Shown piece after piece: positions 1-8,592 of a stretch of DNA of 64,000 nt. The DNA is from Achromobacter xylosoxidans. Its GTDB lineage: Bacteria > Pseudomonadota > Gammaproteobacteria > Burkholderiales > Burkholderiaceae_B. Each line of letters starts with the position of its first letter. Within the stretch, counting starts at the first letter, position 1. Made by a program: the position numbers and the translations under genes. Location of the stretch: NCBI RefSeq assembly GCF_014490035.1, contig NZ_CP061008.1, positions 6,200,001 to 6,264,000 of the forward strand, written 5' to 3'. Below the pieces are notes generated by a model, which saw only the letters and a program-made list of their open reading frames with translations, ran no database searches and was not told the origin of the DNA.

Positions 1-51
1 CACCAGCGCCGCGACCAACGCCATGTTCAGGAACACGGAAAGCGTGAGCAT
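1..51 (-). CDS. N-terminus of a membrane or exported protein (truncated by window edge)
   Basis: The minus strand from the ATG at 51 encodes MLTLSVFLNMALVAALV and then runs off the window. The residues are hydrophobic, as in a first membrane segment or signal peptide. An in-frame GTG at 75 overlaps the stop of the preceding kinase gene, so translational coupling is possible. Seventeen codons are too few to name a family. Confidence 0.3.
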   Translation of the reverse strand, partial: MLTLSVFLNMALVAALV

Positions 52-74
52 GGCGCCAGGCTCGCGATGAACCA

Positions 75-1928
75 CTATGCCGCTCCGTCCCGCGCCAGTG
101 CGCTTGCGCCGCGCGCCGCCGGCAGACAGGAATCAATGGCGTCCGCCAACGCCCGCAGACCGGCGGGCTTGACCAACACCTCGTTCATGCCGGCCCGCAG
201 GCCCGTCTCGCGATCCTCTGGACGCGCACCGGCCGTGTATCCCAGTACGGGAATGGCCGCGTTTTCGCCCGCGCCTGCGCGCAACGTCCGCGTGAACTCG
301 GCTCCGTCCATGTCCGGCATCTCACCAGCGCAGACGACCAGATCGAACCCGCTTCCCCTAATCAACGCCAAGCCCTGCGCGCCATCAATCGCCATCTGCA
401 CGGCATGGCCGAGGAATTCCAACTGGCTTTTCAACAGCAGGCGGTTGCCGGCCTCGCTTTCAACCACAAGCATCCGCAGCCCGGTGGCGGGCCGCTGCGT
501 CATTCCGAGCATGATCTCTTGCGGCGGGTCGGGCTGCTCGCCGGATCCAAGCATCAGCGGCACGCGGACATAGACGTGCGTACCCTCGCCCACGACGCTG
601 GAGATGCGGATGGTTCCTCCAACACGATCCACTATCTGCCGGCAATAGTGCAAGCCCAGTCCGGCGCCATCGGGCGAGGCGCTCAACCCCGCTTCGTAGC
701 GGGACGCCGACAGCTTCTGCTGTATGTAAGGGTCTATGCCGCTACCGGTATCGATCACCGACAGCGTGAGCCATTGCCGGCCATCCTCCACCGGAGCGCC
801 GTCCAGATGTATCCGGACGCCACCCCGTTCCGTGTACCGGATGGCGTTGGAAAGAAAGTTGTTGAGCAACTGATTCAGCCCCTGAACGTCCATCATGTGG
901 CTGGCGGCAACCCCGGGAGCCACTTCGACCGTCAGGCTTATGCCCTTCTCGTAGGCGCTAGGCGCGAACAACGAAGCCACGTCGGCCAAGACCCTGGGCA
1001 CCGAATTGGATACACGCGCGCTCGCCAGATCGCCAGTCTCCATCCTCCGCGTATCGACGATGGACGGAATCAACTGGAGCAGAGACTGGGTGGACAAACG
1101 CACGGTCGCCAACATTTCTTTCGACTGCCGCGGCATCGCGGCGTCAAAGGACGCCATTTCCAACAGGCCCGCCATGGCGTTCAAGGGATTGCGCACATCT
1201 CGGCTGACCGCAGCCAGGAATCGGGTCTTCATGTTGTTGATGCGCTCTGCCCTGCGGTGTGCGCCTGCCGAGTCGTCCAGCGACTGGCTATGACCCAGGA
1301 AGTAGCTGCCCACGCATAGCACGCCAATGACGTGGCTATCCAACCCGCGTATAGGCGCGGCCAGCCCTTGGTATGGCGCCCTGATGCCGACAGCCTCCAG
1401 CACATTGTAAAAATCGAACGCACAAGTTTCCCCCGTGGCCACTGCGGCGCGATACACCTGCACGACCTCGGCCGTGTTGCGCGGCAACGGAATCTGGTCT
1501 TTCTCCTCGCCGGACAAGAACCCCAGATCGATGTACTCGGGTCTCGACCACCCATTCCTGATGACAATGTCTGCGAAGCGCTGCATACCCGCGCTGGATC
1601 CGACCATGCGCAGCGACTTTTCGCGGACGGACATATCCACGGGGGCCGCAGCGATCAGATGCACGGCTTGCTGCAAGCGCCGCTGCGGATCGCGGTCTTG
1701 TGCCGTGGTGCGTTTCAGTATCAGCCCGACCCACAGAAGGGCAAGAAGCAATACGCCGTTTAGCGCCCAGGACAGGGGCTCGGCCAATGCGAACCGCTGC
1801 CAGAACGCGGCAGCAGTCGGTGCGCCCAGTGCGCATAGGGAGACAAGAATGGCGGCCGCCCCAACCGCCGACCGGGCGCGGACGACGCCGCTGCGCTGCA
1901 TGGCGCTCGCAAGAACTTCCGGCTTCAT
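75..1928 (-). CDS. Hybrid sensor histidine kinase with degenerate phospho-acceptor sites
   Basis: 617 aa. Two membrane segments near residues 18-72 are followed by a linker, a HisKA/HATPase core and a C-terminal receiver domain. The ATP-binding boxes look intact: the N box reads NQLLNNFLSNAIRYTE, and the G boxes VIDTGSGID and GAGLGLHYC are present. The H box, however, reads FLAAVSRDVRNPLNA, with Arg243 where the phospho-acceptor His belongs. The receiver reads DLVVCAGEMPDMDG, with Ala534 at the Asp acceptor position, and its acidic pair is ES instead of DD; the late Lys (VKPAG) is kept. The gene is divergent from fimbrial operon 1. It may be an ATP-binding sensor or scaffold without phosphotransfer, or a decaying gene; the reading frame is fully open. 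Confidence 0.85.
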   Translation of the reverse strand: MKPEVLASAMQRSGVVRARSAVGAAAILVSLCALGAPTAAAFWQRFALAEPLSWALNGVLLLALLWVGLILKRTTAQDRDPQRRLQQAVHLIAAAPVDMSVREKSLRMVGSSAGMQRFADIVIRNGWSRPEYIDLGFLSGEEKDQIPLPRNTAEVVQVYRAAVATGETCAFDFYNVLEAVGIRAPYQGLAAPIRGLDSHVIGVLCVGSYFLGHSQSLDDSAGAHRRAERINNMKTRFLAAVSRDVRNPLNAMAGLLEMASFDAAMPRQSKEMLATVRLSTQSLLQLIPSIVDTRRMETGDLASARVSNSVPRVLADVASLFAPSAYEKGISLTVEVAPGVAASHMMDVQGLNQLLNNFLSNAIRYTERGGVRIHLDGAPVEDGRQWLTLSVIDTGSGIDPYIQQKLSASRYEAGLSASPDGAGLGLHYCRQIVDRVGGTIRISSVVGEGTHVYVRVPLMLGSGEQPDPPQEIMLGMTQRPATGLRMLVVESEAGNRLLLKSQLEFLGHAVQMAIDGAQGLALIRGSGFDLVVCAGEMPDMDGAEFTRTLRAGAGENAAIPVLGYTAGARPEDRETGLRAGMNEVLVKPAGLRALADAIDSCLPAARGASALARDGAA

Positions 1929-2450
1929 CTGGAGAGTGTCGGTGGTCGTGCCTGTGGCTGGATTTGGTATGCGCTGCGCACCGGCGATTTTATCGCAGAA
2001 GGCCTGCCGTCATCCTATTGCACACGTCCGCGCGTCAGTAAAACCGTTGAAACGTTGCTTTCAAATCACGATCCAGAAGAGCCCAAAAAATACCAATCAA
2101 GACGCCTTATTCGGACAATATTGGCAATTATTGGCAAGAATCGCCAATCATCTTTTTCATATGAAATTTCATACAACAAGAAGGGAGGATTCCTACACTA
2201 TCAGAATCCTGATTCCATTAATTTTCAGTCACCGACGAAATGCAGGCAGCGGGATTCGGAGGAGCAGAAAAATGGATTATTTGACTGCGCCCTTTCATCG
2301 ATATTCGAATTGAATTTCGATAATAGCCGGATCGCACGGAAGTTAATTCCTGAAAACCGAAAGACAGCATTTCGAAAGTCGGTCGCCCCCTGTTTTCAAT
2401 AACCCCAGGCGGCGCTTTTGATTATTAATCGACTCAGGATATTTACTTCC
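1929..2450. promoter_or_regulatory. AT-rich divergent control region upstream of fimbrial operon 1
   Basis: About 520 bp between the divergent kinase and pilin genes. From about 2041 to 2440 the sequence is strikingly AT-rich against its GC-rich neighbours, as is common for H-NS/MvaT-bound or strongly regulated fimbrial promoters. The short frames inside have no recognisable protein features, so I treat it as regulatory. I cannot place the -35 and -10 boxes with confidence. Confidence 0.6.
2120..2148. promoter_or_regulatory. Candidate operator: three ATTGGC half-sites
   Basis: ATTGGC occurs at 2120-2125 and 2130-2135, exactly 10 bp apart, and the reverse complement GCCAAT lies at 2143-2148. 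The last two form an inverted repeat with a 7-bp spacer. Spacing close to a helical turn in front of a fimbrial operon suggests cooperative binding of a dimeric regulator; which protein binds is unknown. Confidence 0.45.
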
Positions 2451-2987
2451 ATGAACAAGAATACGATTGCCAAGTTTGCCCTGCTCGCCACGGCGGCAGC
2501 GGTTTCCCAAGCCGCCCTGGCCGAAGACGGACGTGTCCAATTCAACGGCGAAATCGTCGATGCGCCTTGCTCGGTCTCCCCTGGCGCGACGAATCTGGTC
2601 GTCCCCCTCGGCAAGGTTTCGCGCGCCAGCATGGACGGCGCCGCGGGCAAGCATTCGACTCCCGCCCAATTCGAGATCCAGCTGACCGATTGCAGCGCAT
2701 CGGCCAAGGGCGCGAGCATCACGTTCAGCGGCACGCCGGACAGCATCAGCACCGACGTGCTTGCCATCTCGAATTCGGGCGGCCTGACCGCCAGCGCCTC
2801 CGGCGTCGCCGTCGAACTGCGTGACGCTTCACGCGCCAAGATCGCGTTGGGTTCGCCCTCCCCGAAGTATGTACTCGGCGTTGGCACCAACAACCTGAAG
2901 TTCGAGGCCGCCTACGTTTCGACCGCCGCCACCGTCACCCCCGGCCCGGCCAACGCCACCGCGCAGTTCACGGTGAACTACAACTGA
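2451..2987 (+). CDS. Major fimbrial subunit of operon 1
   Basis: 178 aa. The signal peptide MNKNTIAKFALLATAAAVSQAALA ends at a typical A-x-A site, giving a mature pilin that begins EDGRVQFNGEIVDAPCSV. This is the usual type 1/P-pilin pattern with a first Cys near residue 40 and a second in LTDCSASAKG, which should form the Ig-like fold disulfide. The protein ends in the penultimate-Tyr motif TAQFTVNYN recognised by the chaperone. An upstream in-frame start at 2418 would spoil the signal peptide, so ATG 2451 is preferred. It is the first gene of a pilin-chaperone-usher-adhesin operon. Confidence 0.9.
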   Translation: MNKNTIAKFALLATAAAVSQAALAEDGRVQFNGEIVDAPCSVSPGATNLVVPLGKVSRASMDGAAGKHSTPAQFEIQLTDCSASAKGASITFSGTPDSISTDVLAISNSGGLTASASGVAVELRDASRAKIALGSPSPKYVLGVGTNNLKFEAAYVSTAATVTPGPANATAQFTVNYN

Positions 2988-3003
2988 CGCCGTTTTGCCC
3001 GAC

Positions 3004-3027
3004 CGCCGGCCCCGCGCGGGGCCGGCG
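3004..3027 (+). terminator. Intercistronic hairpin after the pilin gene
   Basis: A perfect 10-bp stem (CGCCGGCCCC / GGGGCCGGCG) with a GCGC loop follows the pilin stop, without a U-run. In fimbrial operons such hairpins typically stabilise the pilin mRNA or attenuate downstream genes, so the major subunit is made in excess. That function is inferred. Confidence 0.6.
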
Positions 3028-3122
3028 CCAAGCCTCCACAGAGCAGACGGTTCCAACGGAACCGCGACCTGAATCGCCGCCAAAGCCCATGGAAGGCTTG
3101 CGAGCAAGACATCGAGATCCTC

Positions 3123-3905
3123 ATGCTGAAAGACATCGCGCAACAGTTCGTGCTCAAGGCGCGACCCTTCATGATTTTCGCCCTGGCGGCCACGCTGGCC
3201 CACGCCAATGCAATGGCTGGCGTACTGGTCGGCGGCACCCGCGTCATTTTCAATGAGAAGGACCGCGAGTCCTCCATTCCCGTCAAGAACACCGGCACGT
3301 CCCCTTACGTCGTGCAGGCCTGGATCGATAGCGGCGAAGGCAATACAAAAACGCCGTTCGTGGCCAGCCCGCCGCTGTCGCGGCTGGACCCCGGCCAGGA
3401 AAACGTGCTGCGCATACTGCGCTTGGCCGGCAATCTGCCTCTCGACCGCGAATCGGTGTTCTGGTTGAACGTCAAGGAAATCCCGGAAAAGAGCCCGGAC
3501 GAGAACGTGCTGCAGATCGCAGTGCGCACCCGCATCAAACTGTTCTACCGGCCTGCGGGCCTGGCGGGCAAACCTGGCGAACAGCGTCAGCAGCTGCAAT
3601 GGGCTGTCGCCTCCGGCGGCAACGGCGCGGTGCTGAAGATCGCCAATCCTTCCGCCTATCACGTCACCTTCGCCACGCTGAACATCAACAACGGCCAACA
3701 GCAGATCAACGGCGGAATGGTGTCGCCCGGCGCCGTGCTGGAGTACCCCTTGTCCGGACTGTCCGCGCCTAGAGACCTGGACGTCGTGTTCACGACCATC
3801 AACGACTACGGCGCCGAGACTCCCGAGGAAAAAGTCCGCGTGCCCAGCGCGCAGGTCCCGGTTCACGTCAAGGCCGAACCCATCGCGCCTGCCGCAAGCC
3901 GCTAA
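3123..3905 (+). CDS. Periplasmic fimbrial chaperone (PapD/FimC family), operon 1
   Basis: 260 aa with an N-terminal signal segment (FMIFALAATLAHANAMA). Mature sequence GVLVGGTRVIFNEKDRESSIPVKN is the first Ig domain; TPFVASPPLSRLDPGQENVLRI and LPLDRESVFWLNVKEIP match the F1-G1 donor-strand region and the PapD-family signature. The second domain carries KIANPSAYHVTFATL. The protein should cap pilin subunits in the periplasm and deliver them to the adjacent usher. It lies 135 bp after the pilin stop and 17 bp before the usher. Confidence 0.92.
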   Translation: MLKDIAQQFVLKARPFMIFALAATLAHANAMAGVLVGGTRVIFNEKDRESSIPVKNTGTSPYVVQAWIDSGEGNTKTPFVASPPLSRLDPGQENVLRILRLAGNLPLDRESVFWLNVKEIPEKSPDENVLQIAVRTRIKLFYRPAGLAGKPGEQRQQLQWAVASGGNGAVLKIANPSAYHVTFATLNINNGQQQINGGMVSPGAVLEYPLSGLSAPRDLDVVFTTINDYGAETPEEKVRVPSAQVPVHVKAEPIAPAASR

Positions 3906-3922
3906 CGCCCGGAGCTCAAGCA

Positions 3923-6445
3923 ATGAAAGGCGTATCGCAGGGTCGCATGCCCCCTTCCGCGGCATTGGCATCGCTGTTGCTGGGCCTGGCCTCCTTTTCA
4001 GGCCAGGCCGCCGAGCCGGCGGGCGCTGTCTTCAATCAGGAATTCCTCGGCACGGGTGGCGACCAGCCGCAGGCAGACCTGTCCATCTTCAGTTTCGGCA
4101 ATAGCGTGCTGCCGGGCGAGTACCTGGCCGACGTAATCGTCAACGACCAGTCGCTGGGCAAGAGCAGAATCATCATCCAAGCCCAGGAAGGCCAGCAGCA
4201 GCCCTCGGTCTGTCTGACCCGAAACCAGCTGGAAACCTGGGGCGTCAATATGGCCGCGCTGCCCGAATCGGCAGGCGCGGACGGCTCCTGCGTGGACCTG
4301 GCCGCGCTGATACAGGATGCGACGGTGAGCTTCGACGGAGGAAAACAGCGGCTGCTCCTGAGCATTCCGCAGGCCGCAGTCAAACGCACGGCCCGCGATT
4401 CTGTCGATCCGACCCGCTGGGATAGAGGCATCACCGCGGCCTTGCTGGACTATCAGCTCAACATGTCCCGCCAAGGCGGCGGTTCATCCCGCAGCGACGA
4501 CGGCTCATCCAAGAACGGCGCCGAATCGCCCTATATGGGCTTCGCCGGCCTGCGCGGCGGCTTCAACTTTGGCGACTGGCGCCTGCGCCATAGCTCCAAC
4601 TACAACCGCGGCTCCGACGGCCGCGGCAAATGGCAGACGGTGGAAACCAATCTGCAGCGCGACTTGCGCTCGATCAATGGCCAACTGTTGATCGGCGACG
4701 GCAACACGCCCGGCAACTTCTTCGACAGCGTGCCGTTCCGCGGCGTGCAGGTCTCTTCGGACGACTCCATGCTGCCGGACAGCATGCAAGGCTACGCGCC
4801 CACCATACGTGGCATCGCGCGGACCAATGCGCTGGTCACCGTCAGACAGAACGGCTACATCGTGTACAGCACCTATGTCGCGCCCGGCGCCTTCGTGCTG
4901 GACGATCTGTACCCCTCCTCCTCCGGCGGGGACCTGGAAGTCACCATTACGGAATCGGACGGCCGCCAGAACCGCTACGTGCAAGCCTATGCCTCGGTGC
5001 CCACGCTGTTGCGCGAAGGCACCTGGCGCTACAGCGCCACCGCCGGGCGCTACCGCAACGCCTACGGTTCCAGCGAACGCGAGCCCACCTTTGTGCAAGG
5101 CACCGTCGCGCGCGGCCTGGGCCAGGAATTCTCGCTGTATGGTGGCGTCACCGCAGCCAGCATCTATCAATCCGGACTGGTGGGCGTGGGCAAGAACCTG
5201 CGCAGTTTCGGCGCGGTTTCCCTGGATCTGTCACATGCCCGCACCTCCACCGAGCGCTTGAAGACTCAGGGGCAATCGGTGCGCTTCCTGTATGCCAAGT
5301 CATTCGACGAAGCAGGCACGAATTTCCGCATCGCCGGCTATCGCTATTCCACCAGCGGCTACAGGACTTTCCAGGAAGCGACCGGCGCCGACGAATTCGA
5401 ACTGGGCGGCAGAATGCCCAACCGCCGCAATGAACTGCGGTTGGACGTGGCCCAGTCGCTCGGTTCCTGGGGGTCGGTCTACGCGTCGGCGCGCCAGCAA
5501 TCGTACTGGCAGACGAATCAGAAGGAACGGCTGATCCAGGTCGGATACTCCGGCTTCTACAGGCAGGTCAGCTACAACGTCTTCGTCAACATGAACACTG
5601 GCCGCAATGGTTCGAACGACCGTCAAGTCATGTTGTCCGTGTCGATTCCGCTGGGTACCTCGCGCAGCAGCGCGCAGTATTCCGTGGTCACGGGCAACAA
5701 CGGCCAGACCAGCCACCAGGCCAGCGTTTTCGGCTCCGCGCTCGAAGACGACCAGCTTACCTACAACCTGACGGCCGCCACGTCCAATCAGAGCGGCGTC
5801 AGCAGCACCGGCAACGCCAGCTATCTGTCCAAGATTGGCCGCTTCGATCTGGGTGCGTCGCAGGGACGCGGCTACAACCAGATCAACCTGGGCCTGTCGG
5901 GCGGGATCGTGGCGCATGCCGACGGCGTGACGCTGGGCCAACCCCTGGGTGAAACCGTTGCCCTGGTGCGCGCGCCGTCAGCCGAGGATGTGCGCTTCGA
6001 ATCGCATCCAGGCGTGAGCACCAACGCCAGCGGCTACGCCATCGTTCCGAGCCTGAGCCCCTACCGTTCCAATCGCCTGGCCATGCGCACCGCTGACCTG
6101 GGCGACACCGTTGAAGTCAGGAACGCGGCGGTGAACTTGGTTCCCACCCGTGGCGCGGTGATACAGGCGGGATTCGATACGGTCGTGGGCTATCGCCTGA
6201 TGATGACGCTAACCCGCAAGGACAACAGCGTGGTGCCGTTCGGGGCGCGCATCGACGACGAAGCGGGCCAGGAAATCGGCATCGTGGGGCCGGACGGCCA
6301 GGCCTTCGTGACGGGTGCTCAACAGTCCGGAAAGATGCGCATCGTGTGGGGCCGTGGCGCCAGCGACAGCTGTGGCGTGTCCTACAGCCTGCCGCAAGAG
6401 GAGCGTCCCGCCCCCATACGGGAAGTCAGCTACGTGTGCCAATGA
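3923..6445 (+). CDS. Fimbrial outer membrane usher (FimD/PapC family), operon 1
   Basis: 840 aa, normal for the family. A signal peptide is followed by the N-terminal domain (FNQEFLGTGGDQPQADLSIF), the 24-strand pore and plug region (GVQVSSDDSMLPDSMQGYAP, PSSSGGDLEVTI), and two C-terminal domains (VPFGARIDDEAGQEIGIVG; SCGVSYSLP). It exports and orders subunits from chaperone complexes. A GGAG ribosome-binding site lies 8 nt before the ATG. The stop overlaps the start of the adhesin gene, indicating translational coupling. Confidence 0.95.
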   Translation: MKGVSQGRMPPSAALASLLLGLASFSGQAAEPAGAVFNQEFLGTGGDQPQADLSIFSFGNSVLPGEYLADVIVNDQSLGKSRIIIQAQEGQQQPSVCLTRNQLETWGVNMAALPESAGADGSCVDLAALIQDATVSFDGGKQRLLLSIPQAAVKRTARDSVDPTRWDRGITAALLDYQLNMSRQGGGSSRSDDGSSKNGAESPYMGFAGLRGGFNFGDWRLRHSSNYNRGSDGRGKWQTVETNLQRDLRSINGQLLIGDGNTPGNFFDSVPFRGVQVSSDDSMLPDSMQGYAPTIRGIARTNALVTVRQNGYIVYSTYVAPGAFVLDDLYPSSSGGDLEVTITESDGRQNRYVQAYASVPTLLREGTWRYSATAGRYRNAYGSSEREPTFVQGTVARGLGQEFSLYGGVTAASIYQSGLVGVGKNLRSFGAVSLDLSHARTSTERLKTQGQSVRFLYAKSFDEAGTNFRIAGYRYSTSGYRTFQEATGADEFELGGRMPNRRNELRLDVAQSLGSWGSVYASARQQSYWQTNQKERLIQVGYSGFYRQVSYNVFVNMNTGRNGSNDRQVMLSVSIPLGTSRSSAQYSVVTGNNGQTSHQASVFGSALEDDQLTYNLTAATSNQSGVSSTGNASYLSKIGRFDLGASQGRGYNQINLGLSGGIVAHADGVTLGQPLGETVALVRAPSAEDVRFESHPGVSTNASGYAIVPSLSPYRSNRLAMRTADLGDTVEVRNAAVNLVPTRGAVIQAGFDTVVGYRLMMTLTRKDNSVVPFGARIDDEAGQEIGIVGPDGQAFVTGAQQSGKMRIVWGRGASDSCGVSYSLPQEERPAPIREVSYVCQ

Positions 6446-7509
6446 TGCGCGCATTGAAAATCGCAAGACACATGAACGGATATGAGATGAAAGCACCTCA
6501 CGCGGTCAAAGGAAAACACATAGGCGGCATGTTGGCCGCGGCACTCCTGGCGCTGATGTCGTTCGGGTATGCGCCGCAAACTCTCGCGCAATGCGTACTG
6601 GGAGAAGGGATAGACAAGAATGTGATCACTCTGGACTTTGGTCCCGTTGTCGTACCGCCGAACACGCCGGTGAGCCTGACCAGCCCGATAGCTGACAAGA
6701 GATTTCGGATCAGCCATAAGAGCATAGTCCTGATCGATTGCAGGAAAAGCAAAATCGACGGCGCCAGGATGGGCTCCATCCTGAAAGGAGCGCCGGTAAG
6801 CGGCTCCAACTCCGTGTTTCGGACGAACATTCCCGGCATCGGCATTCGAATCGGATTTCGGATGTGGGAGCAGGACGGAACCCAGTATTTCCCCATCACG
6901 TCGCCCATGGGCAAGGGCAGCTACGGAACAAGCACCAGCCCCAACTGGGTAATACATGCCCAGCTCTTCAAGATTGGCCAAACCACCGGGAACGGAGCTC
7001 TCGAACCAGGACAGTACGCAGCCATGTACTCGTCCCACGAGCCGCTGAAGGCTCTGCAAGTGACCGTCAGCGGGCGCTCCACGTCCATCGTCACCCCGTC
7101 ATGCACCGCCGCCCCTACCGCGCCCGTCCAGTTAGGCAAGGTCTGGAAGAACCTGTTCAGCTCGGTCGGCAGCACCGCCGCCGAACAGCGCTTCAACATC
7201 CAGCTGAACTGCCGCGAAGCCAAGCCCGAACTGAATGCCGTGTACCTGCGCATGGACGCCAAACCCGACGCCTCGGGGATACCCGGCGTGATCGCCTTGA
7301 GCCCCGACGCCAATGCGGCGACCGGCGTGGGCATCCAGATCCTGGACAAAGACCGCCAGCCGGTCACCTACGGCCAAAGCAACTTGGTCGGCATGTCCAA
7401 GGACGGTGTCTACGACGTGCCATTCCACGCTCGCTACTACCAGACTGCAAACCAGGTTACCGTCGGCGTGGCGAACGGCACGGCCACGTTCACGCTTGAA
7501 TACAAATAA
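6445..7509 (+). CDS. Two-domain fimbrial tip adhesin, operon 1
   Basis: About 354 aa. After a signal peptide ending near QTLAQ, residues to about 215 form a unique N-terminal domain (CVLGEGIDKNVITLDFGPVV) that is the likely receptor-binding lectin. The C-terminal 140 residues are a pilin domain starting at PSCTAAPTAPVQLGKV and ending TATFTLEYK with the usual penultimate aromatic. This is FimH-like architecture. The start is uncertain: ATG 6442 and 6445 overlap the usher stop, while ATG 6487 gives the most classical signal peptide. The ligand cannot be predicted. Its 3' end is duplicated at 8362. Confidence 0.82.
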   Translation: MRALKIARHMNGYEMKAPHAVKGKHIGGMLAAALLALMSFGYAPQTLAQCVLGEGIDKNVITLDFGPVVVPPNTPVSLTSPIADKRFRISHKSIVLIDCRKSKIDGARMGSILKGAPVSGSNSVFRTNIPGIGIRIGFRMWEQDGTQYFPITSPMGKGSYGTSTSPNWVIHAQLFKIGQTTGNGALEPGQYAAMYSSHEPLKALQVTVSGRSTSIVTPSCTAAPTAPVQLGKVWKNLFSSVGSTAAEQRFNIQLNCREAKPELNAVYLRMDAKPDASGIPGVIALSPDANAATGVGIQILDKDRQPVTYGQSNLVGMSKDGVYDVPFHARYYQTANQVTVGVANGTATFTLEYK

Positions 7510-7544
7510 GCCCCATCGAACCCACGAACCACAGGCCACTGATC

Positions 7545-8360
7545 ATGAAAAAACCCGCTTTCAACCACACCGTCCATGTTTGCGTCGAAGCCATAGAGCC
7601 GGCCGCGACGCTGGTGCAGGGACTGGGCGACCGCGTCCAGATGGTATGCCTGACCCAATCCGTCCTTCGATTGCAGGAGCAGCTGGCCGAGCCAGGATTG
7701 CACTATGTCGTCATGCACGGCAGCGTGGAGTGGCTGGCCGCCATGCTGGGCGCGCGACGCGGCCCCTACGTCGCCGGACTGGTGGTCATGATCACCGCCA
7801 ATGACTCCTCCAACGCGCGGGCCGAACTGATATGCGCCGGCGCCGACGCCTGCCTGGCCTCGAACGCGGGCATCGATGAACTGCTGGCGGCGCTGAGCAG
7901 CCTGGAACGCCTGTCCTCGGCATTGCGTACGCGCCTGCAGCGTGAAGCCGCCACTGCCCCCGAAGCCCTGGCGCGGCAGCGCCGCGCCCTGGCGGGGACC
8001 ATCGCGACGGTCCGCGTGACGCCGGTCCGCGAATGGGCGCTGGTCGAAACGGAGAAAGCGCTGCACGCGCCTGACAGCGCGGGCAAGATCGCGTTGAGCA
8101 ACAAGGAATTTGCACTGCTGTCGTGCCTGCGCGGGCATGACTTCCAATACTGCAGCATTGCGGACCTGCACCGCGAGGTCTGGCCGGATGCCGCGGGCCG
8201 CCCCGTGCATCTGCAACGCGCCATCGTTTCCAGCGTGGTCGGCCGCCTGCGCCGGAGAGCGCGCATGGCGGGAATCGAACTGCCGCTGCGCACGAGCTAT
8301 GGGCAGGGCTACACCTTCGTCCATCCGCTCAACAGCGCCAGCCAATCCGTCGTCGGTTGA
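7545..8360 (+). CDS. OmpR-type winged-helix regulator with degenerate receiver domain
   Basis: 271 aa. Residues about 185-265 form a Trans_reg_C winged helix: LSNKEFALLSCLRGHDF, SIADLHREVWPD, VVGRLRRRARMAGIELPL and the terminal hairpin SYGQGYTFV. The N-terminal 120 residues are receiver-sized, but no acceptor Asp is seen where expected (HYVVMHGSVEWLAA) and the conserved Lys is missing (ADACLASNAG). It is therefore probably not controlled by phosphorylation. It lies 35 bp after the adhesin stop as the last gene of fimbrial operon 1, and most likely regulates that operon or operon 2 (inference). Confidence 0.78.
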   Translation: MKKPAFNHTVHVCVEAIEPAATLVQGLGDRVQMVCLTQSVLRLQEQLAEPGLHYVVMHGSVEWLAAMLGARRGPYVAGLVVMITANDSSNARAELICAGADACLASNAGIDELLAALSSLERLSSALRTRLQREAATAPEALARQRRALAGTIATVRVTPVREWALVETEKALHAPDSAGKIALSNKEFALLSCLRGHDFQYCSIADLHREVWPDAAGRPVHLQRAIVSSVVGRLRRRARMAGIELPLRTSYGQGYTFVHPLNSASQSVVG

Positions 8361-8361
8361 A

Positions 8362-8592
8362 CAGACGCAAGATGATCAGGTGACGGCCGGGGTGGCGAAT
8401 GGCACCGCCACGTTCACGCTTGAATACAAGTGAGCCGATTCCAACCCTCGGACCGCTGGCCCCCGATCACAAAAAGCCCGCATTCGGCCATGCGCCCGGC
8501 AGCGCGGGCATGACTTCCACTACTGCAGTATTGCGGATCGCGCAACGCGAGGTCTGGCCGGATGCCTCTGACCACCCGGCGCATCCGCAACC
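8362..8592 (+). pseudogene. Decayed, internally deleted copy of adhesin tail plus regulator
   Basis: This stretch repeats 7441-7575 (the adhesin 3' end, spacer and regulator start), then jumps to repeat about 8128-8222 (the start of the regulator's winged helix). The copied adhesin end GTTCACGCTTGAATACAA is unchanged and is followed by a stop. The regulator's ATG has become ACA and about 550 bp are missing between the two copied segments, joined near 8490-8502. It marks an old tandem duplication that was later deleted and mutated. No function is expected, though the repeat could mediate recombination. Confidence 0.8.

Noticed and set aside
2829..3971. 380-aa frame on the minus strand across the chaperone gene
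   Set aside because: It is a codon-bias shadow of the chaperone, which has all family motifs.
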